A stretch of 64,000 nt of DNA from Thunnus maccoyii (GCF_910596095.1 NC_056539.1:12844501-12908500), one strand, 5' to 3'; counted from the stretch's first letter, positions 36,363-56,500 are shown. Numbers and translations are program-made. Notes: generated by a model from the letters alone, not told the origin.

Positions 36363-36715
36363 CGACAAAATCAAATATTACAATGTTTTTGACCAAGTAC
36401 CTCAATATCATAAATGTGACAATATTGTAGGGATGACTATTGGTGCTTTCACAAAATATTTACATAATGAGATTTTTGATAAATAATCATCAGTAATTTG
36501 GATATAATGACTAAGTGGCTAAAGGCAAATAATAAAACAGCTAGAACAGTCTGGTGAGTTCAGAAAATGACATCACTTTACTGTAATGCAGCCTTTAAAA
36601 CCAGGAAAAGACAACATTTATGCCATATCATGACATTACAATATCCAAAATCTAAGATGATATCTACTCTCATATCACAATATGGATATAATATCGATAT
36701 ATTGCCCAACCCTAT
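36362..36715 (-). mobile_element. Dispersed DNA-type repeat, 'GGGCAATATATCGATA' family
   Basis: Read on the minus strand it begins 'agggttgggcaatatatcg' (36700-36717), a common teleost repeat terminus, and continues 'atattgtgatatgagagtagatatc'. There is no coding potential. The GATT microsatellite borders its other end. Confidence 0.5.
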
Positions 36716-37860
36716 GTGTGACGGTTTTGCAGATTAACCCAGAGCAGCTGGAGTCTTAAAAACCTTTATACAAATCAATAAAGAGACTGTATTCACAATA
36801 TGGTCAAACCATAGCCGGATTAACATGCCAGGGGGTCCTGTGAGAAAAATAAGATGCTGGGTCCCACTGCAGTTGTTCTATGCTGGAATATTACAAGTTT
36901 TTGTAGGCCTATTGTAATTTGAATACAAATGAATTTAGGACTATGCACCATGTAAACACAGTATCATCTTAAAACTTGATTTTGACATATAGGGCACCTC
37001 TTCAAGCCCCAATATCAGGTACAATAATAAAGCAGGACCCAACTTAATGCACTTATGCCAGCTAATGTTGTGCTTTAATAATGCATGTACCTTATCTCCA
37101 AACAAAATAAACCTGGGGCTTATGGGGCCCCAAGGCAGGCGCCTGTTGGTAATCTAGTCTTAAGTCCAAACGCCTTGCCAGTAAAGAGGACTTCTCTGTG
37201 TCTCTAGAGTATTTAATAAATGCAACTGTGGCTAAATGTTGCTTTTGCATCTAAACTAGGCTCCCAGCTTGCCATAGGTACCCAAAAATAATGCAGAGTG
37301 CAAACTTTAAAACAGCTGGTAGTGCTATATTTGTGCCATTAAGTCAAATAGTAGTAAATATCTCACACTTTAGAGGTAAAGTGTGATGTCAGTACCCTTC
37401 AGATATTTCAATTAAAAAAAACCTATAAAAGCATTTTAAGGTAATCAGTAATATATTGTTAGGATTTTTTGAGTGCTATAATTATAACCTGTAAGGGGGA
37501 GGGGGAGGGGGGTAGAAAGTTTGTGCCAGTTTTATTTTGAAATTGTCATAATAACCCATCAAAGGATCCTCTACAAGATTAAGAACACACTATTTCTTAC
37601 TATTTGATTACAGAATGTGTAATATTAAAATGTATACATAATATACCATGGAGTGATGTTTTATAAGCACATCATTTGGGCCAAATAACCTCAAAGATCA
37701 TTCCTGATATGTGTCAAACTCTACCTGTTGCTTCTTATCTTGCAGCCCCATTAAAAGGATTTACACCTCAGCCACTGCATGGGGGCTTGTAATCTGCTGC
37801 TTGTCTGCTTTGTGTTTATGCGATTAGAAAGCATTATTCCAATATGGAGGAAGGAGGTCG
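36716..37860. other. Intergenic DNA upstream of fam78b
   Basis: No exon is recognised. The part near 36830-37150, with phrases about 'gggtcctgtgag' and 'ggggccccaaggcaggcgcc', may be repeat-derived. A short G-rich run (ggggga repeats) occurs at 37495-37512. Nothing else stands out. Confidence 0.4.
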
Positions 37861-37869
37861 CAAAGCTAC

Positions 37870-38560
37870 TACTGTGCAGACGCGGGCACTCCTACGCCTT
37901 CAGTCTCCCTCCGCCGTTCATTGGTCCATTCAGCAGCTTCAGCACCACGCAGACTGAACAGCGACACTCGGCCGTGCAGCTTTCACCGAATGAGGATGCC
38001 GCGCGGCGTACGCTGCGCTTCACGGTTACTACACTGTTTATCTGATTTTTTAGCCCTACTGCCATCCTTATATCAGTCTATGACAGATGTTTACACTCGG
38101 TGTCTTTGCAGGTCGTTATTTCCCTCGTTTTGATCGTGAACAACCCGCCTGTGTCGTCTAACTCTGCGAGAGGAAGCTGTTTTTCCGCGTCCCAGATGCT
38201 CGGACTCGCTGGTTTTGTTTGTTTCACCGGGTTTCCTTCCCGTAGAGTCGGCAGGCATGACGGACTGTGAAGCCGCCGCTCAGGTTATAGGCAGCAGCAG
38301 CAGCAGCAGCAGCATCTCATGTACAGTGCCGCATCAACAAGCACCGCCGCCCGACCACCGGGTCCCCCTGCCGGCGCCCCGGTGTCCGCCGGTCCCCCGA
38401 CGCCTGTTGTGACATGACAGCTCGGGGAAGAAAGAAGAGGATCAAAGGTTACGGGCAGCAGGCGCGTGGGTTCAAGCAGGAGCGCAGACCGGTCGGATCC
38501 TCCAGGAGAGGGCACACCGACACAGACAGTCTGAAGGAGAGGATAAAATCATCAAAAATT
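37870..38560. promoter_or_regulatory. CpG-rich region, probable fam78b promoter and 5' UTR
   Basis: CpG dinucleotides are dense here by eye (for example 37880-37920, 37990-38025 and 38330-38400) compared with flanking DNA. A (CAG)n run lies at 38292-38313. A splice acceptor (ttgccttacag, ending 38825) precedes the first coding exon, so at least one non-coding exon probably starts in this region. Its donor could not be chosen with confidence. Confidence 0.5.
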
Positions 38561-38945
38561 CATGTGATACTTTATTAATCCCCGGCAGGGTGTTTCTCTT
38601 CTGGCGCGCAGCCTCCAGAGGGGTCAGAGCACTGGGTCAACCACTGGTCGATGTGCTCACATTTCAGCAGGGCGGGTGCCAGCTGACACAGAGGTCCTGG
38701 ATCCTGGTCTCACTGGACCCAGCTGCCCCCCCCCCCTCTCGCACTCCTCCTGTTACTCCACTGAAGCCTTATTTTGATTCTGATTTGGGGCCTGGAGCGT
38801 GGTAGCACCCACCTTTGCCTTACAGTGTCATCTGATGCACGGCCTCATAGTGTTGATACTGGTCGAGTCCCAGTCAGCAGTGCTGTTTCCCAGGCCTGTC
38901 AGGCTCACTTGGCTCCTCCTGACCATCACCTTCACCTGCACAGCC

Positions 38946-39547
38946 ATGGGCTGCATCCAGAGCATAGCCTGTAACAAGTCACGCATCAAACGGGAGAACA
39001 TCGTTGTGTACGACCTGTCCGCCACCATAGACCACTGCCCGACTGTCATTGAGGAGAACTCGCCCATAGTGCTTCGCTACAAGACTCCTTATTTCAAAGC
39101 CTCGGCGCGGATTGTGATGCCCCCCATTCCGCGCAATGAGACATGGGTGGTGGGCTGGATCCAGGCGTGCACCCAGATGGAATTTTACAACACTTATGGA
39201 GACGTCGGCATGTGAGTTCACACCTCTGTCACCTGGGTCCCCATTAAACCCCCTGTGACGTGCTTTCAGATACAAACATTGGTTGTGCGTGCGGGTTTGC
39301 ATGCACCTTATAGCCTGTAAGGGGTCCTTGCTTGTACATCACTCTTGTGTGTTTCACAGAGGAGCATTTGTGCACGCAGCAGGTTAACTGTGCTTGTCAG
39401 CCTCCTTCATTCAAACGCCCACCGACAGATTCTGTTCCTGTGACTTTGGCACCTAAATAGAAAAGCTGCTATTAGAGGAGCTAAACAACAGTTGCTGCTC
39501 TCACACTCAAATTGTGCCCACGGAGACATGTCCTCCCCCACACCCCC

Positions 39548-39610
<63 letters not shown>

Positions 39611-39615
39611 GCACG

Positions 39616-39712
<97 letters not shown>

Positions 39713-41918
39713 CAATCTGGAAGGCATAGAGGGGGTGTTTTAATCCTGCTGGGTTTAGGAGGTGGGTGGGTGTAGGGGTGAGAGGATGGGGCCTGGGGTG
39801 GGCTGTCATCAGATTGGTCATGAAAGCACAACAAATAGATGGAAAGGGGCCACCAGATGACAAAACTGTTGGGCACAACAAAGAGATGATGACAATCCGC
39901 TGACATACTGAACCACTAGAAAGCATTTACAGGCTGCTGTTGTGTTGTCACTGCAAGCTTGTGTTTGGATAAGAATGTCAAGCATTTCACAATAGTTTCC
40001 TTTTGTTACTTCTGTGATTTTTCTAGTAAGGAAAAAAAACTTTTTTATAGCTTAGAGACACATATACGCTGTATATGCCAGCCATCAAAAAAGTCACCCT
40101 ACTACCAAAATACGAAATAGAAGAACTGCTACCGCTCTCAGATTGACTGCAGGTCAGATATTAATGTTCTCTGATGCTATAATAGTTTGCAGATACTGTC
40201 CCATCTCAAGGTGTCCAAGGTGACATCTTCAAATGATGGTCGATTTGGTCGACCAACAGTCCAAAACCCGGAAAAGTATTAAATTAAATTAAATTTACAA
40301 TGTTATAAAAGATAAAAACAGCTGCTGCTTACAGGTGTGTAGCAGGAATCAGTAAATGTTTGGTATTCTTGCTTGATAAATAACTGAAACAGTTAATAGA
40401 TCATTGTAATAACTTGTAATTGTAAAAATCATAAATTGTTGTGAATTAATAGTCTGGTGATTTACTGATCAGGTAATCAACTAATTGCTTCTGCATGTGT
40501 CAAGATTTGTGTATATCAGGAGTTAATATTTTAATGATGATCAGGTAAGAAAATCACAAAATGCATATTTTTAAATAAATAAATCAAATTTTTCAATCAT
40601 GTATAAGAATATACAGTACCGGCAGTTTATTTGGGTAAAAATGACTAATTTGGGCCTTTAAAAAGTAACCTCATAGCAGCTGAAAATCTTGTTTTTGCTG
40701 ACCTCCACTAGTTTAACTTCTCATCTTGCGGTGTATTTCAGGGTGTGTCAGTACACCGTGACATCACTGTTGGATGCAGTTACATGTACAACAGAGTACC
40801 TAAAACTTTCAACCAAAGACGGCTTTAAAACACTGCTTTGCAGTCTGGTATGATGTTTCTCGTTATAAAAGGACAAAGCGGTAATATTCTATATTTTTGC
40901 TACTGTCAACAAATCCTGTGAAAAGACCAAAACCAGCAAGGCATTCATCCGTCTCTCAATACTTTCCCACTCTCACAGATTTTCTGTGGTACTGAACCCC
41001 AAACCATTTTTTCCTACTAAAGATATAAATCCTTAAAAAAAAGAAAGAATATATAGTTTCATTTTTAAAAGAGGCCAGTTTCCTTAAACAGGTGGGTACT
41101 GTAGTTTTTCACAAACATTACTCAAACAGGAGTAAATAATGAATGTCATGGTAACTAATCTCCACTGTGGATTGATATTAGTATAGCTCACAGTAATAGA
41201 GGTCACCCGGTGCAAGGATGTGGTTCATTGATGTGTTTTTAATAGTTTCTGGAGGACAATGAAGGTCTATGGTAGAGACAATACTCCATTCATTTCATGT
41301 GATTTGTTGACACTAAGAAAAATATAGAATATAAACAGCACACAGTTATTTGGTATCTCTCTGATTCCAGTCTTACACTTTCTGTCTCCGTCCAGGTCGA
41401 GCTGGGAGCTGCCTCAGCTGCGAGAAGGCCTGGTGAGGGCCATCAGCGACTCGGACGGTGTGAGCTACCCCTGGTACGGAAACACAACAGAGACTGTCAC
41501 CATAGTAGGCCCCACCTCCAAGCCATCCCGTTTCATCGTTAGTATGAATGACAATTTTTACCCAAGTGTCACCTGGGCTGTGCCGGTCAGTGAATCCAAC
41601 ACGCCCTTACTGACTAACATCAAAAGGGACCAGAGCTTCACCACCTGGCTGGTGGCGCTCAACACCACGTCCAGGGAAAAGATCTTGCTCCACACCATCA
41701 AGTGGAGGATGAGGGTTGATATCGCGGTGGATCCGTCCCTGCCTCTGGGCTCCAGGGCCAGGTTGGTGGGCCGGGTGCACCAGGACCAGCCGCGGGTGCT
41801 GACCCGCATGGAGCCCATCCCCACTAACGCCATGGGGAGGCCCAATGCCAACGACGCCCAGGTTCTGATGTGGAGGCCGAGGAGAGGGCCTCCGCTTGTA
41901 GTCATACCACCCAAGTAG
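38946..41918 (+). CDS. fam78b: FAM78 family protein, FAM78B type
   Basis: Members of this conserved vertebrate family have no established biochemical function. Two coding exons, 38946-39211 and 41396-41918, give 262 aa, close to human FAM78B (261). Exon 1 holds IVVYDLSATIDHCPTVIEEN, IVLRYKTPYFKASARIVMP and WVVGWIQACTQMEFYNTYG. Exon 2 opens SSWELPQLREGL and carries AISDSDGVSYPWYGNTTE, SMNDNFYPSVTWAVPVS, DQSFTTWLVALNTTS and the end ANDAQVLMWRPRRGPPLVV-IPPK. The PRRGPPLVVIPPK tail matches FAM78B rather than FAM78A. The start MGCIQS resembles dual-acylation N-termini (Gly2, Cys3) followed by basic residues, so membrane attachment is possible by inference. An in-frame ATG at 38835 in the same exon would add 37 mostly hydrophobic residues; I prefer 38946 on length and on the family start. 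Confidence 0.93.
39549..39714. repeat. Long CA microsatellite in fam78b intron
   Basis: A compound (CA)n tract of about 165 bp, interrupted by CG, TA and CC steps, lies some 340 bp after exon 1. Long frames encoding alternating Thr-His or Cys-Val on both strands are artefacts of it. Confidence 0.95.
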
Positions 41919-43194
41919 AGCATTCACACCATCTGATTGGCCGTTTGGAATATTACATCATAGTGAGCCACTTTCACGGGGAAACGGCGAACAGAAAAAT
42001 CAGATGAAAAGACAAAAGCAGATTTATGAGCAGACTTGTACGAACTGTCGATGGCACAAGATCAGAGTTGCAGTCTTTTGCGCGTAATATCATTGAGGGG
42101 ACAAATGCCTTAATTCCCCACCGCTGCCTTTGATGATCCAGAAAGTATGTTGGTCTCTACTTCTGGTGCTGTTGAGCTATTGAGTGTTCAGGCCTTTACT
42201 CCAGCCCAGCACAACTGAGCAAAATGTTGTTTAACTTTGAAAAAACGCCATCAGTGCTGGGATGTAACGCAAACCTGTGCTGTAGCTACTCAGGCCCAGA
42301 GAAAAAAAAAGATCAAGCCTAAATAGAGACCCTGTTTTAAAAAGGTTCTTCAGCCTTAATGATGATATAATACCGGCCTGCTCTGTACTGTACAGTGAAG
42401 TGCTGTGTAAGAGTGCAAACAAGGAAAGCTGACGGTGTTTGTGTGTCATGCAGGTCCGAGGAGGACGACACTGCTTCGGGGTTTATTCTTCACAGACGGA
42501 GATGACTATAATATCAACTGAAATGTTACTGGATGATGTGCTTTTAGAGATGATGTGAGTGTGGGTGTGCAGGTGTGTATGTGTTTGTGGTTGTGTGTTT
42601 TCTATAATGGAGCCCCCGGGTCGGGTCCAGGCTTGCTGCTTTGTCACACTAGACTGCCTCACACACACAGACAGACGGGGGGCCTCGTTTGTGATTGTGA
42701 TACATCGTAGGGTCGTTTTAAAGAATGATTTTTGAAAAAAAAAAAACGAAAAAAAAACATAGATATTCAACATACATGCATCCTCAGAGGTACTTTGCTT
42801 TTGACATATCACAGGAAATGTAGAAACCACTTGGATTTGGTCTTACAGTATGCACACACACTCACACATGAAGCCCTGCAGCAGCCTTTCTTTAAAAATC
42901 ACAAACGGCCAGTTCATCCAGCTGCAGAGCTTCTCCCTCCCTGCCTTTTGAAAGCCAGTGATGCCTGTGTTAATGACAGCCTTCTATAGTAAAAAACAGG
43001 ATTTTGTCTTTCCATCGTCCCATCTAATTGGAGTTGTGAGGTGAAGAAGCAGGGTTACTTTATTTTACGAGTAATAAAAGGAACCTGCCCTCCGTGGCTG
43101 TGACAGGACAAACAGAGCTACTTTATCCAGTCAGTATGTGTTGTTTAAGAACAAAGATTGTACTGAAAAAGGAGCTGTATTTGTGCTAGAAAAC

Positions 43195-44331
43195 TTAAAG
43201 GATCAGTCCACCCAAATTACAAAAACATCATACTGTTTAACAGTATCCATATTGTGGGTTTTATTTGTCCGGCGTCTTTGCTGTCAGTGAGATTAATGTC
43301 TCCAACCCAATACAATGGAGGTGAATGAAATTTCTTTACTTACACAGCTTTGGAAAAACACATTTAAACAAGACTCTGATCTCCTCTGCAGTATGGTCCT
43401 GTATGTCACAGTTCAGGACAGTAAACTGAGAAACATTTCCCTTTACACAACATTCCCATCTTGTTTTGGAAAATTAAGCAACATCAATCATCATGAATGT
43501 TCACTGAGCAACTCTGTGTTTACTAGAAGCTTTTATAGTCTGAGATATGCAGAATTTCTCAACATTAAATTGCTTTTTAGTAATACACCAGAATTTTAGG
43601 AAACGACTGATATTAGAAAAACTGTCACTTCTCTCCTACTAAAAAACTTTGAACTCTGGTGGAGGAGTGCTGATGAGCATTTGTCAACATTTTTGACAAT
43701 TTATAGGGTCAGCAATTACTGGATAAATAAAACTAAAAAACTAAGAGTCTACAGCCATTGTGAGGTTGTACTTAGCCAAATGCTAACATCAGCATGTCAA
43801 CATGCTCATAGTGACAATGCTAACATGCTGATATCAAGTGTGTTTACCATGTTTACCATCTTAGTGTTACCATGCTAACAAAATCCAAAATATTGGACAT
43901 ATTAAAATTTGGATGGATGGATATATGCACCAAAATGAATGACAACCCAAGACATTTCGTGAAATATATCCATCCCTAGCGCCACGCCGCTGGGAATAGC
44001 TAAAATGTGTCTTTCCAGGAAGCAGTGTCCTTGTTACTGTAGATAATCCACAGACTTTATTATTAACAGTTTTTACACAGAGTATTTCTCCAGTAGAAAG
44101 TGTTTACAGTGAAAACTGTTTCTGGAAAGACGTTGATATTCATTCTTTTAACGTTAATCGCCAATGCTTTGAGCACAAGTAGCACCTCCATTGTACTGGG
44201 TTGCAGAAATCTCAGAGATATCTCAAAACCTGGTCAAATAAACCCAAAACAATCAGATGCTAGATGCCAGATACTGCTAAGCATGGTTAAAATGTATTAA
44301 TTTTTGTAATTCTGGTGAACAGACCCTTTAA
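43195..44331. mobile_element. TTAA-flanked inverted-repeat element with nested repeat
   Basis: TTAA stands at both ends (43195-43198 and 44328-44331). The next 27 bases on the left pair with the complement of the right end at about 22 of 27 positions, including a shared AATTACAAAAA. Inner segments near 43290-43330 and 44100-44290 belong to the same family by recalled resemblance (gacgttgatatt, acctccattgta). A different dispersed repeat (about 43420-43985) sits inside, explaining the large size. It lies downstream of fam78b. Confidence 0.65.
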
Positions 44332-44339
44332 AGATTGGT

Positions 44340-46970
44340 GCATTATATGGTTCACACAGATATACAGTCTCTTGTGCCATTATGATATTTTATAAGAAAG
44401 TGTTTTATAAGGATTCCTGACTGAAAAGTAGAGTGCAGCTTACAGAATATGAACATTTCACATCATATTATGTTGCTCATTGTTTCACAGACAGGTCTAT
44501 ATGCTGTATTTATGTTCGTATACGCTCAGTGAGCCAGTGAATCAGGTCATGCTGAACTGCCGAGCTGGTCCAGATGAGACAGAGATGAAGAGAGACATAG
44601 GATGTAACCACATTATCTTACTCATGCTGCTCAATACTTTTGGTGCAAACCGAACGAGCCTTCACACACACACACACACACATACACACCTCATCTAGAA
44701 CTGTACTAGAGCCATGATCACCGGGAGGACTGTCCTGCCTGTGTGCTGCAAGCCCTGCAACACACTCATCATACAAAAGTGTGGATACTGGATAATTTAA
44801 ACAACACGCCTATTGTAGCCATGACACAGGAGCAGTTTGTGAGGCAAACGGCATCTGAGAACTCACGTTGACAATCAAGGGAAACATCTAGAGCAGCACT
44901 TTTAACCGGACAAAGGTGATCTTTACTGGTCAGTGATTTTATTCAGATAACTGGGGCTTTTATAGGGTGAAACAAAGCGGAAACTTCTCTCACGTTGCCC
45001 CAACCAAGATAACGTGTCAGTGAAAATACATTTATACTTGACCACGAGGTCACACAGTCCGCTGTGTGTATCAGGGCCTCAAGTGTCTTTTACAGTAACA
45101 GATGTGCCTGAGGACTCAAGGGCAGAGCGGTACACGGCCCTTTCATGAGGAGGCTTGACTCGTTACTTCCTACTTGTTCTGCTGATTGATTGCAGTTAAA
45201 CGCAGTGATTGGTTTGAAATGACTGGCTAATGGTATTTTACAGTGTTATATATGAAGGACATGAAACTCTGCCGTGTTACAGTCCTTTCTCTCAGACTGT
45301 CTGGCTTTTGCATGCAGTGTTTTTAAACTCATTAAAATAAATGCCAAAAATATCAAAGTGTGAATTTATTCATGTTATGTCATCTGCAGTTCTAAGGTGA
45401 CATGTTAAGTATTAATTTAGGCAGGGTGGACTTGTAATTATGCAGAAATAGATCTGCAGGGGGGAGAAAAATGTGAATGACAGGCTACTGGCATGTTTTA
45501 CTGCAATAAAATGTGTGTGTTGTAGAAAAGATCAACGATGAGACATATAATGAATGTGACACAATAACACATTCAGAAGAGTTAAAGGAAACACTTTTTC
45601 TTTTATAAAAGATCCACATATTGGTAATTAAAATAATACAGTTATTAATTATACCCGCGTTATCCCAACAAATAAAGTAGTTTCAGAAGAATAACACCAG
45701 TCAAATCTTATACAGTCCAAGGTTACTTCCCATATAATTCCTCACAGAGTGTCAGTGAGTTCAGCCTTAGCTGGGCCACATTCAGTAATGGTTTTAATGG
45801 CTTTTGCCACAAAAATCAACAGAATATAATTTACACAAGCACAGAACATAAAGAGCTGGATGTTGATCATCAGTGGCTTTGTTACGTAATGTAAACGTCT
45901 AATTAATGAATGAATAAGTTAAACAGAAAACTCATTTGGGATTGATAGATTACAATTTAAATGGTGCTATTATTTACACCCACGGTTAACATCATTTTCA
46001 AGTTGTACAAAATCATCTTCAGACATAATCAAACTGTCGTTTTCGATGAAAAAAAAAATCAATTATCTTCAAATAATCACCGCTGTTACAGCCTCAAACA
46101 GTGTTTCTGAGGTGTCAGGTAGCATTTTATTCTTACACCCAGATCCCTGACTCCTCCAGACTGACAGAAAAGAGTTAGAGAGTGAGACCGTTCTGTCACT
46201 GAGACACACTGTATATGTTATCAAAGACGCCCCAGTGACTATATGTTGCCTGGCAACAAAAAAAATGTTTCCAAAAATAGCGGAGCAAAATGCAACGTGA
46301 GAGCCATAATTTAGAAAACAATACTAGTTATGGTCACTGCAACTACTACAGTCTAAAGACTTGTAGCATAGTATTTTGTGTTTTCTGCCCCGAGTTTTGC
46401 CTCCCAGGCTGTGTACTTCAACTGCCTCCTTTGCTGGGATTACACACCCAACTGTTGCTACAATGCTAACCATGACCATCTGCAACCTAAAGCGTTTGAC
46501 TGTTAGAGCTTGTTGCAGTATTGTGGATGTCGAGGAGGTTCATTTCAGAGCAAAAACAATCCTACATCTGCTTTTGTAGGGAACAGTGGGACAACTTAAG
46601 GCTGTCAAAGCCTTAAATACTGCGACTCTGAGGTGAACAAGCCAACAGTTTGGGCTTCAGTCACACTACATCTAAAAGATGTGATATTGGAATTCCTGCC
46701 TGTCTGCCTCTTTAATCCTTTACTGTGTAGGAATGATTGATGTGGCAGTAAAGGCGACAGGCAGTCAAACAGCTTAATGAACATGACAACCAGTCGGTCC
46801 TGTTGAGAATATCCTTACAGCTCTGGAGGTGCGGCAGCCAGGATTATCTCTACAGCGGTAGTTATAGGAAAAAAGAAAAACATGCAATCCTGTTTTGCCA
46901 CAGTTTTCTTTTCTCATTGCTTACCCTTCCCACCTGAGGCACTTTTGGTGTGTGAGACCCATCACAGCAT
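44340..46970. other. Intergenic DNA between fam78b and slc35a3
   Basis: No exon is recognised on either strand. It may include a long fam78b 3' UTR (AATAAA hexamers occur near 43073 and 45338), but no end can be fixed. A short CA tract lies at 44664-44690. Confidence 0.4.
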
Positions 46971-46981
46971 TGTGCTTGCTT

Positions 46982-46996
46982 TTTATTTTTTTTATT
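46982..46996 (-). promoter_or_regulatory. Candidate polyadenylation signals of slc35a3
   Basis: Two AATAAA hexamers read on the minus strand at 46991-46996 and 46982-46987, roughly 205 nt after the stop codon. This would give a short 3' UTR; alternatives further left are possible. Confidence 0.35.
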
Positions 46997-47198
46997 TTAA
47001 CCTTCTCTTTCACTTTTCCTGTCCTTTATGTCCAACCTTCTTTCCTCCTCTCTTCCTCCTCTACTGCTCTGCGATCACAATATATGATAAAGACCTTTCC
47101 CCCTCTTTTTCTCCAGTCCTCTGTCCTCCTTTCCCCTCCATGTCTTGACGCTTCAACGGGACCTCCTCCTGCTGCTGTAGTGTCAGCCGTGAGTGTCC

Positions 47199-54701
<7,503 letters not shown>

Positions 54702-54851
54702 GAGCACCGGTCGGTTAGAAGCTGGTCACAGAAAAAGAGGGAAAGATGACAATATAATAACGTAATGCTTGTTAAAGGATACACACAGAGCCACGGTGAG
54801 GACTGGAAGAAGACTTTTAGAGACATAAAGAAGTGATAGAGTTGCTCTCAC

Positions 54852-55290
54852 CTTTCCTCCTTTCCTTCGATGACGCTTTAAAAGCAGCTTCACAAGACGG
54901 AGAAAAGCGTCTCTACATAAAACAAATCCCTCTCTGCGGTTTCAGCCTCGGTTCGTGTCTGTCCTGAGCAGCTCTGTCAGACAGAGCAGGTACTGGAGGT
55001 TTCAACCCAGCTGTCAAAACAGCAGCACTTCACGTCCTGACGTCCATTGACCCGCTCTGGATTTCTACCGTCCGCCGCAGACCGCGCATCATCTTATCAG
55101 CGTCTCTACGACGACAGACGTATAACTCGCTGCCATTGTGGTTTCACAAGCCGTCAGAAGAAACAGTGAACTGAACCGTGAAACGCTGCAAAAAAGTCAA
55201 AATCTCATACATGTAACATCCTGGAGGACTTCCGTGTACAGATTTCTTCCTCGTTTCTATCATAAGACTTCCTGTGAGACCGCGCGCCAC
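54852..55290 (-). promoter_or_regulatory. slc35a3 5' UTR exon and CpG-rich promoter
   Basis: A good minus-strand donor (GTGAG, 54847-54851) ends a probable non-coding first exon that begins somewhere in 54950-55130. CpGs are frequent between 54870 and 55290. No TATA box is seen. Confidence 0.5.
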
Positions 55291-55439
55291 CTGCTGGTCT
55301 GGCAACAAACGGCACTACTCACATTTAAGTAAACGATGGGTTCACGGTTTTTTCTTAGTCTTAAAATAACAGTCAGATGTTCAGATGAACACTGACACAT
55401 GTTTTTCTTTCTGTAACCATCCCTCCTGTCCATACTGGC

Positions 55440-55830
55440 CAATACAAAAATGTACTTAAAAGTTTATCTGAAGTAAATATGAAGCTTCATAATGTTACAG
55501 TCTTTTTAGTGTCAAAGTCCCTCTTTTTGTTACTATTCTTCCTCCGCAGCTCAACAGGGAAACACAAAGAAGGAATTTGATGCTAAAAAGACTGTAAATG
55601 TGGCAGATATCCACTTAATATGACTAACTCAGACTGCTGAAGCCTCATATAAGCTTCAGATAAACTTTTAAACGCATTTTTGCACAAAATGACTGTGTGG
55701 ACACACTGTGGATTTTGGCCTCCATCACTTGCACTAAAAGCACATTTGAAGGGGATCTTTAATGTCCAGTATGAACAGGAGGAATGATTACAGCGAGGAA
55801 AACCTCTTCCAGTGTTCATATGGACACCTG
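55440..55830. repeat. Dispersed repeat with foldback structure
   Basis: Phrases such as 'caaagtccctctttttgttact', 'ctcaacagggaaacacaaagaagg' and 'tgatgctaaaaagactgtaaatg' belong to a family I recall from several fish genomes. Arms at 55459-55517 and 55590-55668 are inverted: AAGTTTATCTGAAG at 55459 pairs with CTTCAGATAAACTT near 55655, and ACAGTCTTTTTAG pairs with CTAAAAAGACTGT. No protein is encoded. Confidence 0.6.
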
Positions 55831-56360
55831 TAAAAAGAAGTGTGAATTGGTGATTTCAAGGTTCATCATCCGCTTTACAAAAATGAGGCGGGAATAACAC
55901 TATAATAACTATAAATAATTGTATTTGTATTTGTTCACACACAGCAGAAAATAAGAACTTTCTATAATTAACATTGATAATTAGAAGAGCTGTTTTTAAG
56001 TTTTATGGATCAAGTCAAGTCTTAAGTGTTTGAGGCCTGACTTGCAAGTCCAAAAAGCCTTGTCAAAAAGTCTTTCCAGTCCATCAAGTGTGCCAATTAC
56101 GATAGCCCCAACAGCCAAAAATCACACCAAATTCTTCTTTTTTTTAATGAAAGCATTGCATTGAACAATCAGTTTCAAGTAATGAATCAAAGCATCTCTA
56201 TGTATCAAGTATTTCAAAGAGAACACTGAAAGATTTAAATATGTTTATTGGTATTAAGCCCTATTAATGTTTCTATACATTAATGTAGTAATATAATGTT
56301 TACAGTGTTATTAATTAGTAGTATTACTATTTTAAAATTGTACTGTAGAGTGCTATCCAT

Positions 56361-56500
56361 GATGAGAGCGATGCTGAATGCAAAAGACTGAACCAAACAT
56401 GACCATGACCACACATAATTCATTTTAAATGTCAGAGAGATACAGAATGATGAAAGATGAGAAACTTGTTTTTGACTTTGGTGATTTGTTATTAACATGC
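56361..56500. repeat. Second copy of the slc35a3-intron segment B
   Basis: It shares 'gaatgcaaaagactgaac', 'acataattcattttaaatgtcag' and 'ttattaacatgc' with 54300-54404 in the same orientation. It carries an extra insertion of about 30 bp in the middle. Confidence 0.65.

Noticed and set aside
38215-38412. 65-codon frame with a serine run upstream of fam78b
   Set aside because: It lies in the CpG-rich 5' region and its serine run comes from the CAG repeat. It could be an upstream open frame if transcribed, but there is no support for a protein.
39407-39926. Open frames of up to 141 codons rich in Cys-Val or Thr-His
   Set aside because: They are produced by the long CA microsatellite, which has no stop codons in most frames.
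41558-41927. Two minus-strand frames of over 100 codons
   Set aside because: Antisense shadows of fam78b exon 2.
46376-46579. 67-codon frame in the fam78b-slc35a3 interval
   Set aside because: No homology, no splice context and ordinary composition; treated as chance.
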